This document shows, piece by piece, positions 16,534 through 24,202 of a DNA stretch of 35,258 nucleotides. The notes beneath the pieces are model-generated. The model worked only from the letters and a program-made list of their open reading frames with translations. It was not told the DNA's origin and did no database searches. The first letter of the stretch is position 1. The number at the start of each line of letters is the position of its first letter. The translations under genes were made by a program, and so were the position numbers. This DNA comes from Planctomycetia bacterium (GTDB lineage: Bacteria; Planctomycetota; Planctomycetia; Gemmatales; Gemmataceae), in the NCBI GenBank assembly GCA_005808665.1, contig SYLG01000066.1:1-35258 (forward strand), given 5' to 3'.

Positions 16534-16926
16534 TCAAGGTGCGATACGATTTTGAATTTTCTCCGGGGAAAAACCGGGTTATCATTCGTCCTGACCGAAA
16601 AACTTGGGCTAAAAGGCGATGGCGAAACCGGCTTGGCCGAAGCTTGGGTAATTGAATTCCCCTCTTGGGAGGGTGGCAGGCGGAGCCTGACGGGGTGGTG
16701 CTTGGAGAAACACCAAAGGCTACTTAGGGCTATTTTGCATGATTTGGAAGGAGGGATGGCCCGAGATGAAAACCACCCCGCCCTGACGGGCACCCCTCCC
16801 TAGAGGGGAATCAAGGCACTATTGGATTTTGAATTTTCCCTGGGAAAAAACCGGGTTATCATTCGTCCTGACCGAAAAACTTGGGCTAAAAGGCGATGGC
16901 GAAACCGGCTTGGCCGAAGCTTGGGT
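16494..16926. repeat. Direct repeat that copies the 3' end of the barrel gene
   Basis: Bases 16494-16649 are repeated at 16771-16926 with a period of 277. The unit is the right arm of a MITE-like element plus about 110 bases. The last 41 bases (16609-16649 and 16886-16926) are identical and contain, on the minus strand, the last codons and stop of the outer-membrane barrel gene. The true gene uses the second copy; the first is a non-coding duplicate. A full MITE-like copy lies between the repeats. No gene is seen in 16349-16885. Confidence 0.85.
16654..16811. mobile_element. MITE-like palindromic element, copy 3
   Basis: Left arm aattcccctcttgggagggt, then ggcaggcggagcctgacggg and gtggt; right arm accaccccgccctgacgggc, then acccctccctagaggggaat. 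The arms are near-complementary over about 40 bases. The core keeps tttgcatgatttggaaggag in common with copies 1 and 2. No coding capacity. Confidence 0.6.
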
Positions 16927-17842
16927 TACCCATGTTGTCAAGGGTCCAGTTCCAGCTTCCAAACATGCTGGTCCGATTGGTGAGATTCCACTGAATCCCC
17001 ACGCCACTGGCAAGGTCCGAGTTAAAAAAGGGCAAATCGGCAGTGTTGTAAAACCCTTGGTAGAAAACGGCAAACTTGTCGGTGATTTGTTTTTGCAGAG
17101 CCCATTGGACCCCAATATAGAGCAAGCTTTTGTCGTTTTCCCCGGGCAGGTTCTGGCCAAATACCCCCACATTCCACTCAAACAGCATATCCCATGGCAG
17201 GTTATGGTCCACCAAGAGGGTAATTCCCGGCTGAAGGCCCGTACGAAATCCCTGCGAGCCAAGGTCCGTCAAAAGGAAAACCTCCAAGCCGACAATGGGA
17301 GTCCATTGCCACTCTTTCTCTCCCCAAAGGTGGATTTTCAGGTCAAAGCCCAATGGTGCCATCCCTTGGTAACCAGGTTGACCGGGCATGGAGGAAACAA
17401 CCGTGGGGCCGTTACTGAATAGGCGGAGTTCCACATCATCCGTGAGGCCCACCCGGAAGAGGAACGACCAGTTCCAGGATTGGGCCGTGTTATTGCCTTG
17501 TTGGGAATAGGAAAAAGGAGAGTTCTCCAAATAGGCCCGGCCTTTGGGAAGGGTGAAAGGACTATTGGGGAAATTGGCGGTATCGGGGCCTGGCATATTG
17601 ATGTCGGGGGCGGGCGAGGGATCGCTATCAGGAGAGGGAATCAAACGATGGATCAAGCGGTAAAGAAAGGTGTTCCCCTCTCCACTTGGGGTGCCTGCGT
17701 CATAATCGGGCGCAAGATGGGTGTTTGTGGGAAGGGTTAACGAGGGCGTACCCTCGGCTGGGGGCAGCGCATTTTGAGCCAAAAGCGGCCAAACCATCCC
17801 AAAACCAACGATGAGGGCCCCAACCCTGTTCCTTATTGACAT
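16886..17842 (-). CDS. Outer-membrane beta-barrel (transporter-like) protein
   Basis: A 318-residue protein with a signal peptide (RVGALIVGFGMVWPLLAQ) followed by a Pro-rich stretch to about residue 100. The rest is amphipathic beta strands (SWNWSFLFRVGLTDDVELRL, DLKIHLWGEKEWQWTPIVGL) and ends GFAIAF, with the C-terminal phenylalanine typical of proteins inserted by BamA. It looks like the uncharacterised outer-membrane transporter family often found in planctomycetes. The start was set at the ATG at 17842 with GAGAGG six bases before. The stop and last codons lie inside a duplicated repeat (16886-16926). It is divergent from the polysaccharide deacetylase. The substrate is unknown. Confidence 0.8.
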   Translation of the reverse strand: MSIRNRVGALIVGFGMVWPLLAQNALPPAEGTPSLTLPTNTHLAPDYDAGTPSGEGNTFLYRLIHRLIPSPDSDPSPAPDINMPGPDTANFPNSPFTLPKGRAYLENSPFSYSQQGNNTAQSWNWSFLFRVGLTDDVELRLFSNGPTVVSSMPGQPGYQGMAPLGFDLKIHLWGEKEWQWTPIVGLEVFLLTDLGSQGFRTGLQPGITLLVDHNLPWDMLFEWNVGVFGQNLPGENDKSLLYIGVQWALQKQITDKFAVFYQGFYNTADLPFFNSDLASGVGIQWNLTNRTSMFGSWNWTLDNMGNPSFGQAGFAIAF

Positions 17843-18019
17843 AGAAACCTCTCTCCATCCCGCACCAGGTAAACCCCTTCGCAAGAGGTTGGTCCACCCA
17901 AACGATCCCGTAGCCAAAAGCCAAAAAGGAATGCAAGCTCAATTTTTCGTTTTTCCTCGAAAACCGCAGGGCAAAGAGCTACGATCTTCTTCACCCGCCT
18001 TTTTTGTGGAGATTTTCGA

Positions 18020-19687
18020 ATGTTTGCCGTTTTGTTCCTGGTCCCTTTGCTTGTTCTGGCCCAAGTGCCCGTTGCCGATCCTCCCGGGAAACTCCCCGTT
18101 CCGGAAAAACTGGTGGTCCTGACCTTTGATGATGCGTCGAAATCCCATTTCACCAAGGCAGGCCCCTTGCTCAAGAAACTGGGTCATGGGGCGACCTTTT
18201 TTGTCACGGAAGGATTTGATTTTCCCACCAACAAGAAAGACTACATGTCCTGGGAGGAGATCCGCGGCCTTTCCCGAATGGGGTTTGAAATCGGCAACCA
18301 CACGATGGATCATGGTGCCGTCACGGGCCCCGACCTTGCGGGTCGAATTCGTGCCCTGAATCAAAGGTTTGCGGCATACAACATTCCCAAGCCTGTCAGT
18401 TTTGCCTATCCGGGCAATGCCATTTCCCCAACGGCTTTGCCCATCCTCAAGGCAGAAGGAATCCGCTTTGCCAGGCGGGGCGGGGCCCCGGAGTATGCCT
18501 ACACCACGGGAAAAGGGGTTGGGTATGAACCCTATCTGGACCACCCCCTGCTGATTCCCTCGGCGGGGGATTCACGACCCACCTGGACGCTTGCAGATTT
18601 TCAAAGTGCCGTGGCCAAGGCCCAGTCAGGCAACATTGCGGTCATCCAGTTTCATGGGGTTCCTGACACGGCCCACAACTGGGTCAACACCAACTACGAA
18701 ACCTTTGAGGAAATGATGCGTTGGTTGAAATCGTCCGGCCATACCGGCATCTCCCTGGGGGACCTTGAAAAGTATGTGGATCCAACCATCACGCCCTCGG
18801 ATTGGCAGTTTCCGATTCAGGACCGGCAAAAGCGAATCGCTGGAGGAAAGGGTTTGGAAAACGCCCGACCAGCCAAAACGGAGGAGGAAAAAACGGGTTG
18901 GTTACGGATCATGGCCCGGCATGGATTCACCCCTGCCGAGGTTCGAGGGGTGACCGGAGAGGTTCAAACACTCCCAGAGGTGGGCCCCAGTTCGTGGATC
19001 CTCCCGTATCCGGGGGGGCGCCATTCCCGGACGGGTTTTCGGGATGGGGCGATAAGGCCCCAGCGCGAAACCAAGCTCAGTTTCTTTGCCCCTTTTGCAA
19101 AAGGGGGTTATGCCGTTTTGGACCTTCCTGAAGCCCTTTGGTTGACGCGTGGCAAGGGGAGGGAGCTAGGCTACCTGGCCCACACGCATGTAGAAACCAT
19201 TTGGGATCGCAAAAAGGTGGAACTTGAGCCACTCGAATGGAAAGCCATGGAGGGAGGATTTGAAATCGAACGCAAATTGCCCGATGGGGTGGCCTTTCGG
19301 GCCAAGGCCCTTGCCCTTGGGCCAAATGCCGCCTCCTTGACCTTAACCCTTGTCAATGGATCCACTGAAACCATCCAGGAGTCCTCGGCCCAGGTGTGCC
19401 TCATGCTTGCCAACCTGGAAGGCTTTCGTGCCCAATCCAACGAGAACAAACGGTTTGACAATCCGGAGGCCTTGGCGGTGGATGCAACCGGCAAGAGATT
19501 TGCCCTGCTTGCGTTTGAAAATTGCCAGCGGGCGTGGGGCAATGCTCCGTGTCCGTGCCTTCATAGTGATCCGGGGTTTGGAAGGCTCCTGCCTGGGGAA
19601 TCCAGAACCCTCAAGGGATTCCTGGGCTTTGGCGAAGACGCAAAGGCTTTGAAAGCGTTGGCACAAAAAACAATCGGTTCCCAGTAG
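18020..19687 (+). CDS. Secreted polysaccharide deacetylase family protein
   Basis: A 555-residue protein with a signal peptide (FAVLFLVPLLVLAQV). The NodB-type domain covers about 30-255: LTFDDASKSH holds the catalytic and metal-binding aspartates D37 and D38, and GNHTMDH holds metal-binding H94 and H98; FAYPGN and VIQFHGVPD match later family motifs. The domain removes acetyl groups from surface polysaccharides. About 300 C-terminal residues form a beta-rich domain (for example TGFRDGAIRPQRETKLSFFA) that I do not recognise and that may bind glycan. GGAG at 18008-18011 stands eight bases before the ATG. No downstream gene on the same strand. Confidence 0.88.
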   Translation: MFAVLFLVPLLVLAQVPVADPPGKLPVPEKLVVLTFDDASKSHFTKAGPLLKKLGHGATFFVTEGFDFPTNKKDYMSWEEIRGLSRMGFEIGNHTMDHGAVTGPDLAGRIRALNQRFAAYNIPKPVSFAYPGNAISPTALPILKAEGIRFARRGGAPEYAYTTGKGVGYEPYLDHPLLIPSAGDSRPTWTLADFQSAVAKAQSGNIAVIQFHGVPDTAHNWVNTNYETFEEMMRWLKSSGHTGISLGDLEKYVDPTITPSDWQFPIQDRQKRIAGGKGLENARPAKTEEEKTGWLRIMARHGFTPAEVRGVTGEVQTLPEVGPSSWILPYPGGRHSRTGFRDGAIRPQRETKLSFFAPFAKGGYAVLDLPEALWLTRGKGRELGYLAHTHVETIWDRKKVELEPLEWKAMEGGFEIERKLPDGVAFRAKALALGPNAASLTLTLVNGSTETIQESSAQVCLMLANLEGFRAQSNENKRFDNPEALAVDATGKRFALLAFENCQRAWGNAPCPCLHSDPGFGRLLPGESRTLKGFLGFGEDAKALKALAQKTIGSQ

Positions 19688-19885
19688 GAAAATGGTGCCA
19701 GGTTGGAATAAACGGTACCTTCAAGAATAACAGGGAGGAGCCAAAGGGTTCAGGAGGGTCCCTGAAGGTTCCGCTTTGATCCGCACATTTTTGTTGAATG
19801 CGTAAAAGGGATTGCAAGGATTTGGTTGCCCCGGTGGATTTTTCCCGTTGACCTCCCTCTGAACCCAATCCGCAGCCTCTCTTTA

Positions 19886-21766
19886 CTATTGGGAATCGTT
19901 ATTGATTTCGCCTCCGTTTTTGGTGGCAAGATTATTGAGGAGAGCCTGGTTTGCCGTATCCATAAATCGGACCGAAGAATCGCCAAAAAGAAAATTTTCT
20001 CCCTTGGAATGAAGAGACCAGAATTCAAAAACCGAACAAGGGTTGTTAAAGGAAGGAGAACCCAAGTGCCTTTTGACCGGTAAACAGTCGGAGGTGTATT
20101 GCAGGTTTGCGAGAATCAAATCGGAACCAAGGTGAAGATCACCAAGGCCGCCAAAATTGAATCCGGATCCGGCATACCACCATCCAAACCGATAATCCTG
20201 GCTTGGAGGTCTTTCACCAATAATAATCGTATTGGAAAGGCCATCCGTGATTTCCGAAAAAGAAACCGAGGAATTGGGAAAAAAGACTCCCGCATTATCC
20301 GACCCTGAAATCCCGGAAACGCCAAGATAACTGGTCAAGGCGATTTCCAGCCCCTCTGGTTTACACCATTGTTTTTGATGGGTCCGAGGATCCGAAGGGC
20401 AACCGAATTGTTTGATGGGAGTGGATAAGGGAGTATGGGGTGGGGCAAGAAACGGATTTTGCATTTCGGCAAAAGCGGAGCGGGAAGCTTTGTATACATT
20501 GTCCTCTCCTATTTCGGGAAGGATGGAAAGTGTCCAACCCGAGTAAGGCATCTGTTCCTTCGGGTTAAAAGACCTATGACCGGAAGGTAAAGAGTTATGG
20601 GTGCTGTGGTAGGCGTTTATTCCCAATCCGATTTGGCGAAGATTGTTGACACATTCAAGTTTTGCGGCGACGGTTCTGGTTTTTTGAATTGCTGAAAAAC
20701 CAAGGCCAAGTAAGATATAGCATATACCCATAGCAATGAGAAGTTCCAATAGGCTGAAACCTTTGCGCGTGCCGACTGTCTTTATCACCTTGTTAACATT
20801 ATATTTTTTTTGGATAAAGAATTTAAAAATCAAACATAAAGATAATATAATCGCCAATGATGTCAACAAATAAATATAAAAATTTGAATTTGGCAAACTG
20901 GATGGCTCAGGGATTCCATAGAAGGTGGTATTTAATTTATCAGGATCCAAGGCTCGTTTTTGAAAGTTTGAAAATGATATTTTTTCAAACTGTTCAGGGC
21001 GTGTCTGAATTTCCTGGCGTTTTTGAAATTCATTCAACACCCAAGGCCCGGAATTGCCATCGAATTGAGAGTATTTAAATTCCGATGAACCATTTGCTAC
21101 AAGGTTTGGATTTAGTGATGTCCAAATTTCATTAATAACCTTAAAATCTTTATTTGAATCAATTTTCAATATTCCTTTTTTCCAAGATCCTTTTTCGCCA
21201 TATTGTTTAGTGCTATTTTCCGTGTAAACCAATTGTATTAACCCTTTACTGTCCGTATCAACGCTTTCAATTTCGATAAATGGAGACTTTTCGAGCCAGG
21301 TCCAGGATGTCATAAAGGATCGGGACAAAAGGTTGAAATAATCGGGAACCTCAATGGGAAAAATCTGGGTAAGTATTGGCCCAAATTTGCCCTGCAAACC
21401 AATCATCTGCTTTGCGAAATCAATTTTGGCTTCTTTGCCCTTGTCATAATCATTTGAAAACAATTGGACCAAAGAAAACCCATTTGCCCTTTTTTTTACC
21501 GCAAACACATATTTATTGGAATAAACAAACACACCATCCTTTGTCTCGGCATGAAGATAGTCGGTTCCCATGTGAACCTTGCATGTTCCTTCCGATGGTG
21601 AGATTACCTCAAAATAGAATCCTTCCCGAAGAAGCTCGAGGGGAGGCTTTTGCATTTTCCATTCGTTGAATACTTTTGCTTTTAAATCTTTGACTCCCTG
21701 GGCCCAAAGGGAGGGGATCCCGAAAAAAATTACAACAATCATTGCCAGAAACAGTGTATTTATCAT
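19886..21766 (-). CDS. Secreted domain fused to a DUF1559 prepilin-like protein
   Basis: A 626-residue protein. A signal peptide (LFLAMIVVIFFGIPSLWAQ) is followed by an exported domain of about 270 residues of unrecognised type, then FYGIPEP and a membrane helix (about 296-317). A short Lys-rich cytoplasmic loop leads to RKGFSLLELLIAMGI, a complete prepilin signal: G336 before the cut, F337 after it, E341 at +5, and a hydrophobic helix. The remaining 290 residues match DUF1559: ECVNNLRQIGLGINAYHSTH, FGCPSDP, ITDGLSNTIIIGERP and FLFGDSSVRFMD. DUF1559 proteins normally start at the prepilin leader. AAGGAGG stands five bases before the ATG at 21766. A GTG at 20788 could restart translation just before the prepilin. 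Codon use is AT-rich. Confidence 0.8.
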   Translation of the reverse strand: MINTLFLAMIVVIFFGIPSLWAQGVKDLKAKVFNEWKMQKPPLELLREGFYFEVISPSEGTCKVHMGTDYLHAETKDGVFVYSNKYVFAVKKRANGFSLVQLFSNDYDKGKEAKIDFAKQMIGLQGKFGPILTQIFPIEVPDYFNLLSRSFMTSWTWLEKSPFIEIESVDTDSKGLIQLVYTENSTKQYGEKGSWKKGILKIDSNKDFKVINEIWTSLNPNLVANGSSEFKYSQFDGNSGPWVLNEFQKRQEIQTRPEQFEKISFSNFQKRALDPDKLNTTFYGIPEPSSLPNSNFYIYLLTSLAIILSLCLIFKFFIQKKYNVNKVIKTVGTRKGFSLLELLIAMGICYILLGLGFSAIQKTRTVAAKLECVNNLRQIGLGINAYHSTHNSLPSGHRSFNPKEQMPYSGWTLSILPEIGEDNVYKASRSAFAEMQNPFLAPPHTPLSTPIKQFGCPSDPRTHQKQWCKPEGLEIALTSYLGVSGISGSDNAGVFFPNSSVSFSEITDGLSNTIIIGERPPSQDYRFGWWYAGSGFNFGGLGDLHLGSDLILANLQYTSDCLPVKRHLGSPSFNNPCSVFEFWSLHSKGENFLFGDSSVRFMDTANQALLNNLATKNGGEINNDSQ

Positions 21767-21806
21767 GGCATCCTCCTTGACATATTTGTTCTTTGAAAAA
21801 CCAATT

Positions 21807-22100
21807 CTAAGGCACAGGGTTGGCAATCAATTTGGTACAAGTGCAATGCCACATCGTTCCCCAAAAGCCAAAGTTTGGGTCGAAACCCCAATAAGATTCC
21901 CAGGTGCAACTCCCAAGCCACAAAAAACCACACCCTTGTCCAGTACATTGAGCAAGGTTAACATCCGGGCAACTTCCCGAATAGGGTTGAGTGGCTCCTT
22001 CTGATAAGGGTGTTTTTAACAAAGTGAATCCAAAAAACAATGTAACAATAACAAAGCTAATCATAACCCTTTTTGATAAATCATTCGCCAAATTACCCAT
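21807..22100 (-). CDS. Small secreted six-cysteine protein
   Basis: A 97-residue protein with an N-terminal hydrophobic signal or anchor (MISFVIVTLFFGFTLL) after a short positive start. The mature part has six cysteines, in the pattern SCPDVNLAQCTGQGC, then GSC, and the final HCTC, with many Trp and Gly residues. This suggests three disulfides or metal binding. AAAGGAG stands six bases before the ATG. It lies 40 bases upstream of the pilin fusion and 25 bases downstream of the DUF1573-like gene, so it is in the same operon. I do not recognise the family. Confidence 0.7.
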   Translation of the reverse strand: MGNLANDLSKRVMISFVIVTLFFGFTLLKTPLSEGATQPYSGSCPDVNLAQCTGQGCGFLWLGSCTWESYWGFDPNFGFWGTMWHCTCTKLIANPVP

Positions 22101-22125
22101 CTCTCACTCCTTTAAAAAAAGTCAA

Positions 22126-22584
22126 TTATATGACCCGAACCCTTCCAAGTATTTCAATTTTTTGTTTATACGTAGCTGTAGTCCAGATTTCAAATGGGAT
22201 GTAAATTAGTCCTTGTCGGACATTTGGTATTTTTACTGCCACAGAAACCGGTGTTCTTTTTCCTGATTCTAATTTAATTGGCAAATCTGGATAATAAATG
22301 CTACAATTTTCTTTGCCTCCAATCAGTACAATTTGATGTTTACTTGTATTTATAATATAAATGTTAAAATTCGAATAAGAATCCGGAGGAAGAAACCCTA
22401 AATCAACTACTGGTGATTCTGGATAAACACAGCCTCCAATAAATGCACTCCTTATTCGTGCTAATAAACCAAATTCATTCAATGTAATAGCACATGAAAT
22501 TAAGAATAATTGGAAAAAAGAGGACAATAAATATAACTTATCGATTTGGTCAAAAACGATTTTACTTGACAGCACCAGCAGCAA
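22126..22584 (-). CDS. DUF1573-like exported protein
   Basis: Up to 152 residues. A hydrophobic N-terminal segment (LYLLSSFFQLFLISCAITL) precedes one immunoglobulin-like domain with VDLGFLPPDSYSNFNIYIIN, ENCSIYYPDLPIKLESGKR and PFEIWTTAT. The spacing follows DUF1573 domains, but their usual SCGC motif is reduced to NCSI, and a second cysteine lies at GGCVYPESP. The start is uncertain: the longest frame begins at a TTG at 22584 and overlaps the MauE-like gene by 85 bases with no ribosome site; a TTG at 22527 would cut the overlap to 28. Very AT-rich. The family call is moderate. Confidence 0.6.
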   Translation of the reverse strand: MLLVLSSKIVFDQIDKLYLLSSFFQLFLISCAITLNEFGLLARIRSAFIGGCVYPESPVVDLGFLPPDSYSNFNIYIINTSKHQIVLIGGKENCSIYYPDLPIKLESGKRTPVSVAVKIPNVRQGLIYIPFEIWTTATYKQKIEILGRVRVI

Positions 22585-22967
22585 TTTAGCAAAATAAAAA
22601 TAGAATTAAGAAAAAACATGCAAGAATGATTTAAATCTATATTTCCAAAACAATTGCAGATTTCCGAATTATTGATCCAAGAAATTAAATGGTATGAAAA
22701 AAAAATGAAAAAGGTTAGCAATGTTAAAACCAAATTTTCATTTGGCCAAACACCCATTATTAGCATTGCACCTAAGCACAATTCCCATGTTAGGATTGCA
22801 ACTGAAAGATCGTCTGAAATAAAAAGGTTCGTTTTCGTTAAGGCATTGATATCTTGTGCTTTCACTATCCCTGACAAAACAAAAAGGATTCCAAACACCA
22901 AAGAGAGGTTATTTGTTTTACACAAATATAAAACATTTTTTGAAATAATACGCATAACCCTGCCCAT
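22500..22967 (-). CDS. MauE/DoxX-like redox-associated membrane protein
   Basis: A 155-residue protein with about four hydrophobic helices (LVFGILFVLSGIVKA, WELCLGAMLIMGVW, VLTLLTFFIFFSYHLISW, MFFLNSIFILLNCCWCC). The loop EICNCFGNIDLNHSC carries the C-x-C-F-G motif typical of MauE-like proteins, which help form or transfer disulfides in periplasmic proteins. An extra CCWCC cluster ends the last helix. It is first in the AT-rich minus-strand operon. The start is not certain: the ATG at 22967 has no clear ribosome site, and a second in-frame ATG lies four codons later. Confidence 0.75.
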   Translation of the reverse strand: MGRVMRIISKNVLYLCKTNNLSLVFGILFVLSGIVKAQDINALTKTNLFISDDLSVAILTWELCLGAMLIMGVWPNENLVLTLLTFFIFFSYHLISWINNSEICNCFGNIDLNHSCMFFLNSIFILLNCCWCCQVKSFLTKSISYIYCPLFSNYS

Positions 22968-23003
22968 GAGGATGCAGCCGGGATAAGCCTATGCTATCCT
23001 TGT

Positions 23004-23032
23004 ATCTTACTTTTTTATATTTGTTTGTCCAA
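23004..23032 (-). promoter_or_regulatory. Possible promoter of the AT-rich operon
   Basis: On the minus strand TTGGAC (23032-23027) and TAAGAT (23009-23004) are separated by 17 bases, upstream of the MauE-like start at 22967. Both boxes are imperfect matches to the sigma-70 consensus. Confidence 0.3.
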
Positions 23033-23040
23033 CAAAAATT

Positions 23041-23735
23041 CTAATTTTTTGGGCCTTGTCCAGTTGAGGGCCTTGGTGTTTGAAACCAGGGATTCGTTTT
23101 GAATGCTCTTACCGCTCTCTGAACGATCCTTCCTTTGCTGGCGACCCAATTGTGTCCGGTATTGAAGCACTATTTTTCAAATACCAGAAATATTCTCAAA
23201 TCCAAACCGTTGTGGCCCAGCCAGGCTTACCCTTTTCGGCGTTGGCATCCTTCCCTTTTCGTTACCTGGTTGATCCCACGGTGATACACCTCGATCTTCC
23301 AACACGCATCGGCTAGCCTCACCATTTCCAGATCATCCAATTCATTTGTTTTAGGTCATTCAGTATTCCGCCATTGCGCCCATGGCAATACTTCGGAACA
23401 GTACCACCATGCAGTAATTCCCGAGGGTAACCAATAATCCTTTTGCTGAAATAGCGCAATCAATAAATAGCTAATTGCCTCTCCCGCCCTGGTTAACCCT
23501 TCTGTTTTTTGCCATGTCAGCTACTGCCATCCAAGCCCACCATTTTTCTTGAGATTATCCAACATACTATACCACCCATCAAAAAGAAATAGTTCCCCCT
23601 TTTCGTTTGTCTCCTGAGGCATTCCAATGATTGCGTTTACCAAAGTTTGATCCCAAAGGCTGGTTGTTTTCTTTACATGGCCAGGATTTTTCCAAGGTGG
23701 CCTTGTTCAAAGTATTCCGATTTGGAATAATATCG
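23041..23735 (-). pseudogene. Decayed IS4/IS701-type transposase
   Basis: The minus strand carries transposase fragments in the right order but in different frames and broken by stops. They are LFLFDGWYSMLDNLKK (about 23592-23545), KNRRVNQGGRGN (about 23515-23470), ELDDLEMVRLADACWKIEVY followed by HRGINQVTK (about 23340-23250), LGHNGLDLRIFLVFEK (about 23220-23170), and RAVRAFKTNPWFQTP near the end. The W-x-I-E-x-YHRG block is a hallmark of this DDE group. At least three frameshifts and several nonsense codons show that it is long dead. The upstream limit is uncertain and no terminal inverted repeats were identified. It separates the AT-rich operon from the toxin-antitoxin pair. Confidence 0.75.
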
Positions 23736-23784
23736 TTGGTTGACACCGGAAAAACATGGAAAAAATTCCAAAAATTGGGAAGGT

Positions 23785-24156
23785 ATGTGGTCCCTAGCTT
23801 ACCATGAAGGGTTCCAGACCACTGCCAAGGGGTTTTTAAAAAGACACCGGAATCCTTTTACCCAAGCCATTGCGAATGTGCAGGACCTTGTTGAATTTTT
23901 AAGTCTTGAGGCTTCCATGACGATTCAGCAGGCAACGCAGCCAAAATGCTATCACAATGAAAAACAGGGTTTGTATGCCGCTGACCAATCGCCTTCCCGC
24001 CGTGGGGTGGCGGAAATCAGGCTTTATTTTTACCCCGATGAAGTGACAAGGACCGTTCATTTAATCCGGATCGGCGACAAAGATTCCCAGCAAAAGGACA
24101 TTGCTTTGTGCCGCCCAATCGTGGAGCAAATCAGGAACAGTTCCAGACAAGCCTAA
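23785..24156 (+). CDS. RelE/HigB-like toxin
   Basis: About 123 residues when started at the ATG at 23785; a TTG at 23740 would add 15 residues. The C-terminal half has the RelE-superfamily pattern: GVAEIRLYFYPDEVTRTVHL, then IRIGDKDSQQKDIALCRPIV, the K-x-x-Q-x-x-DI signature of HigB/RelE-like ribosome-dependent mRNA interferases. The first half (PFTQAIANVQDLVEFLSLEA) fits the helical start. It lies 46 bases upstream of an XRE-type regulator, giving the toxin-first HigBA order. Basic residues needed for activity cannot be judged with certainty. Confidence 0.72.
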   Translation: MWSLAYHEGFQTTAKGFLKRHRNPFTQAIANVQDLVEFLSLEASMTIQQATQPKCYHNEKQGLYAADQSPSRRGVAEIRLYFYPDEVTRTVHLIRIGDKDSQQKDIALCRPIVEQIRNSSRQA

Positions 24157-24202
24157 CGGGGCGGTGAAATTCAGCCCTAACCAGGAATCAGGAGTGAATA
24201 AT

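Noticed and set aside
15803-16585. A 260-codon minus-strand open frame
   Set aside because: It is antisense to the WD40 part and runs into the MITE-like repeat.
23080-23316. A 78-codon plus-strand open frame
   Set aside because: It is antisense to the transposase relic and has no ribosome site.
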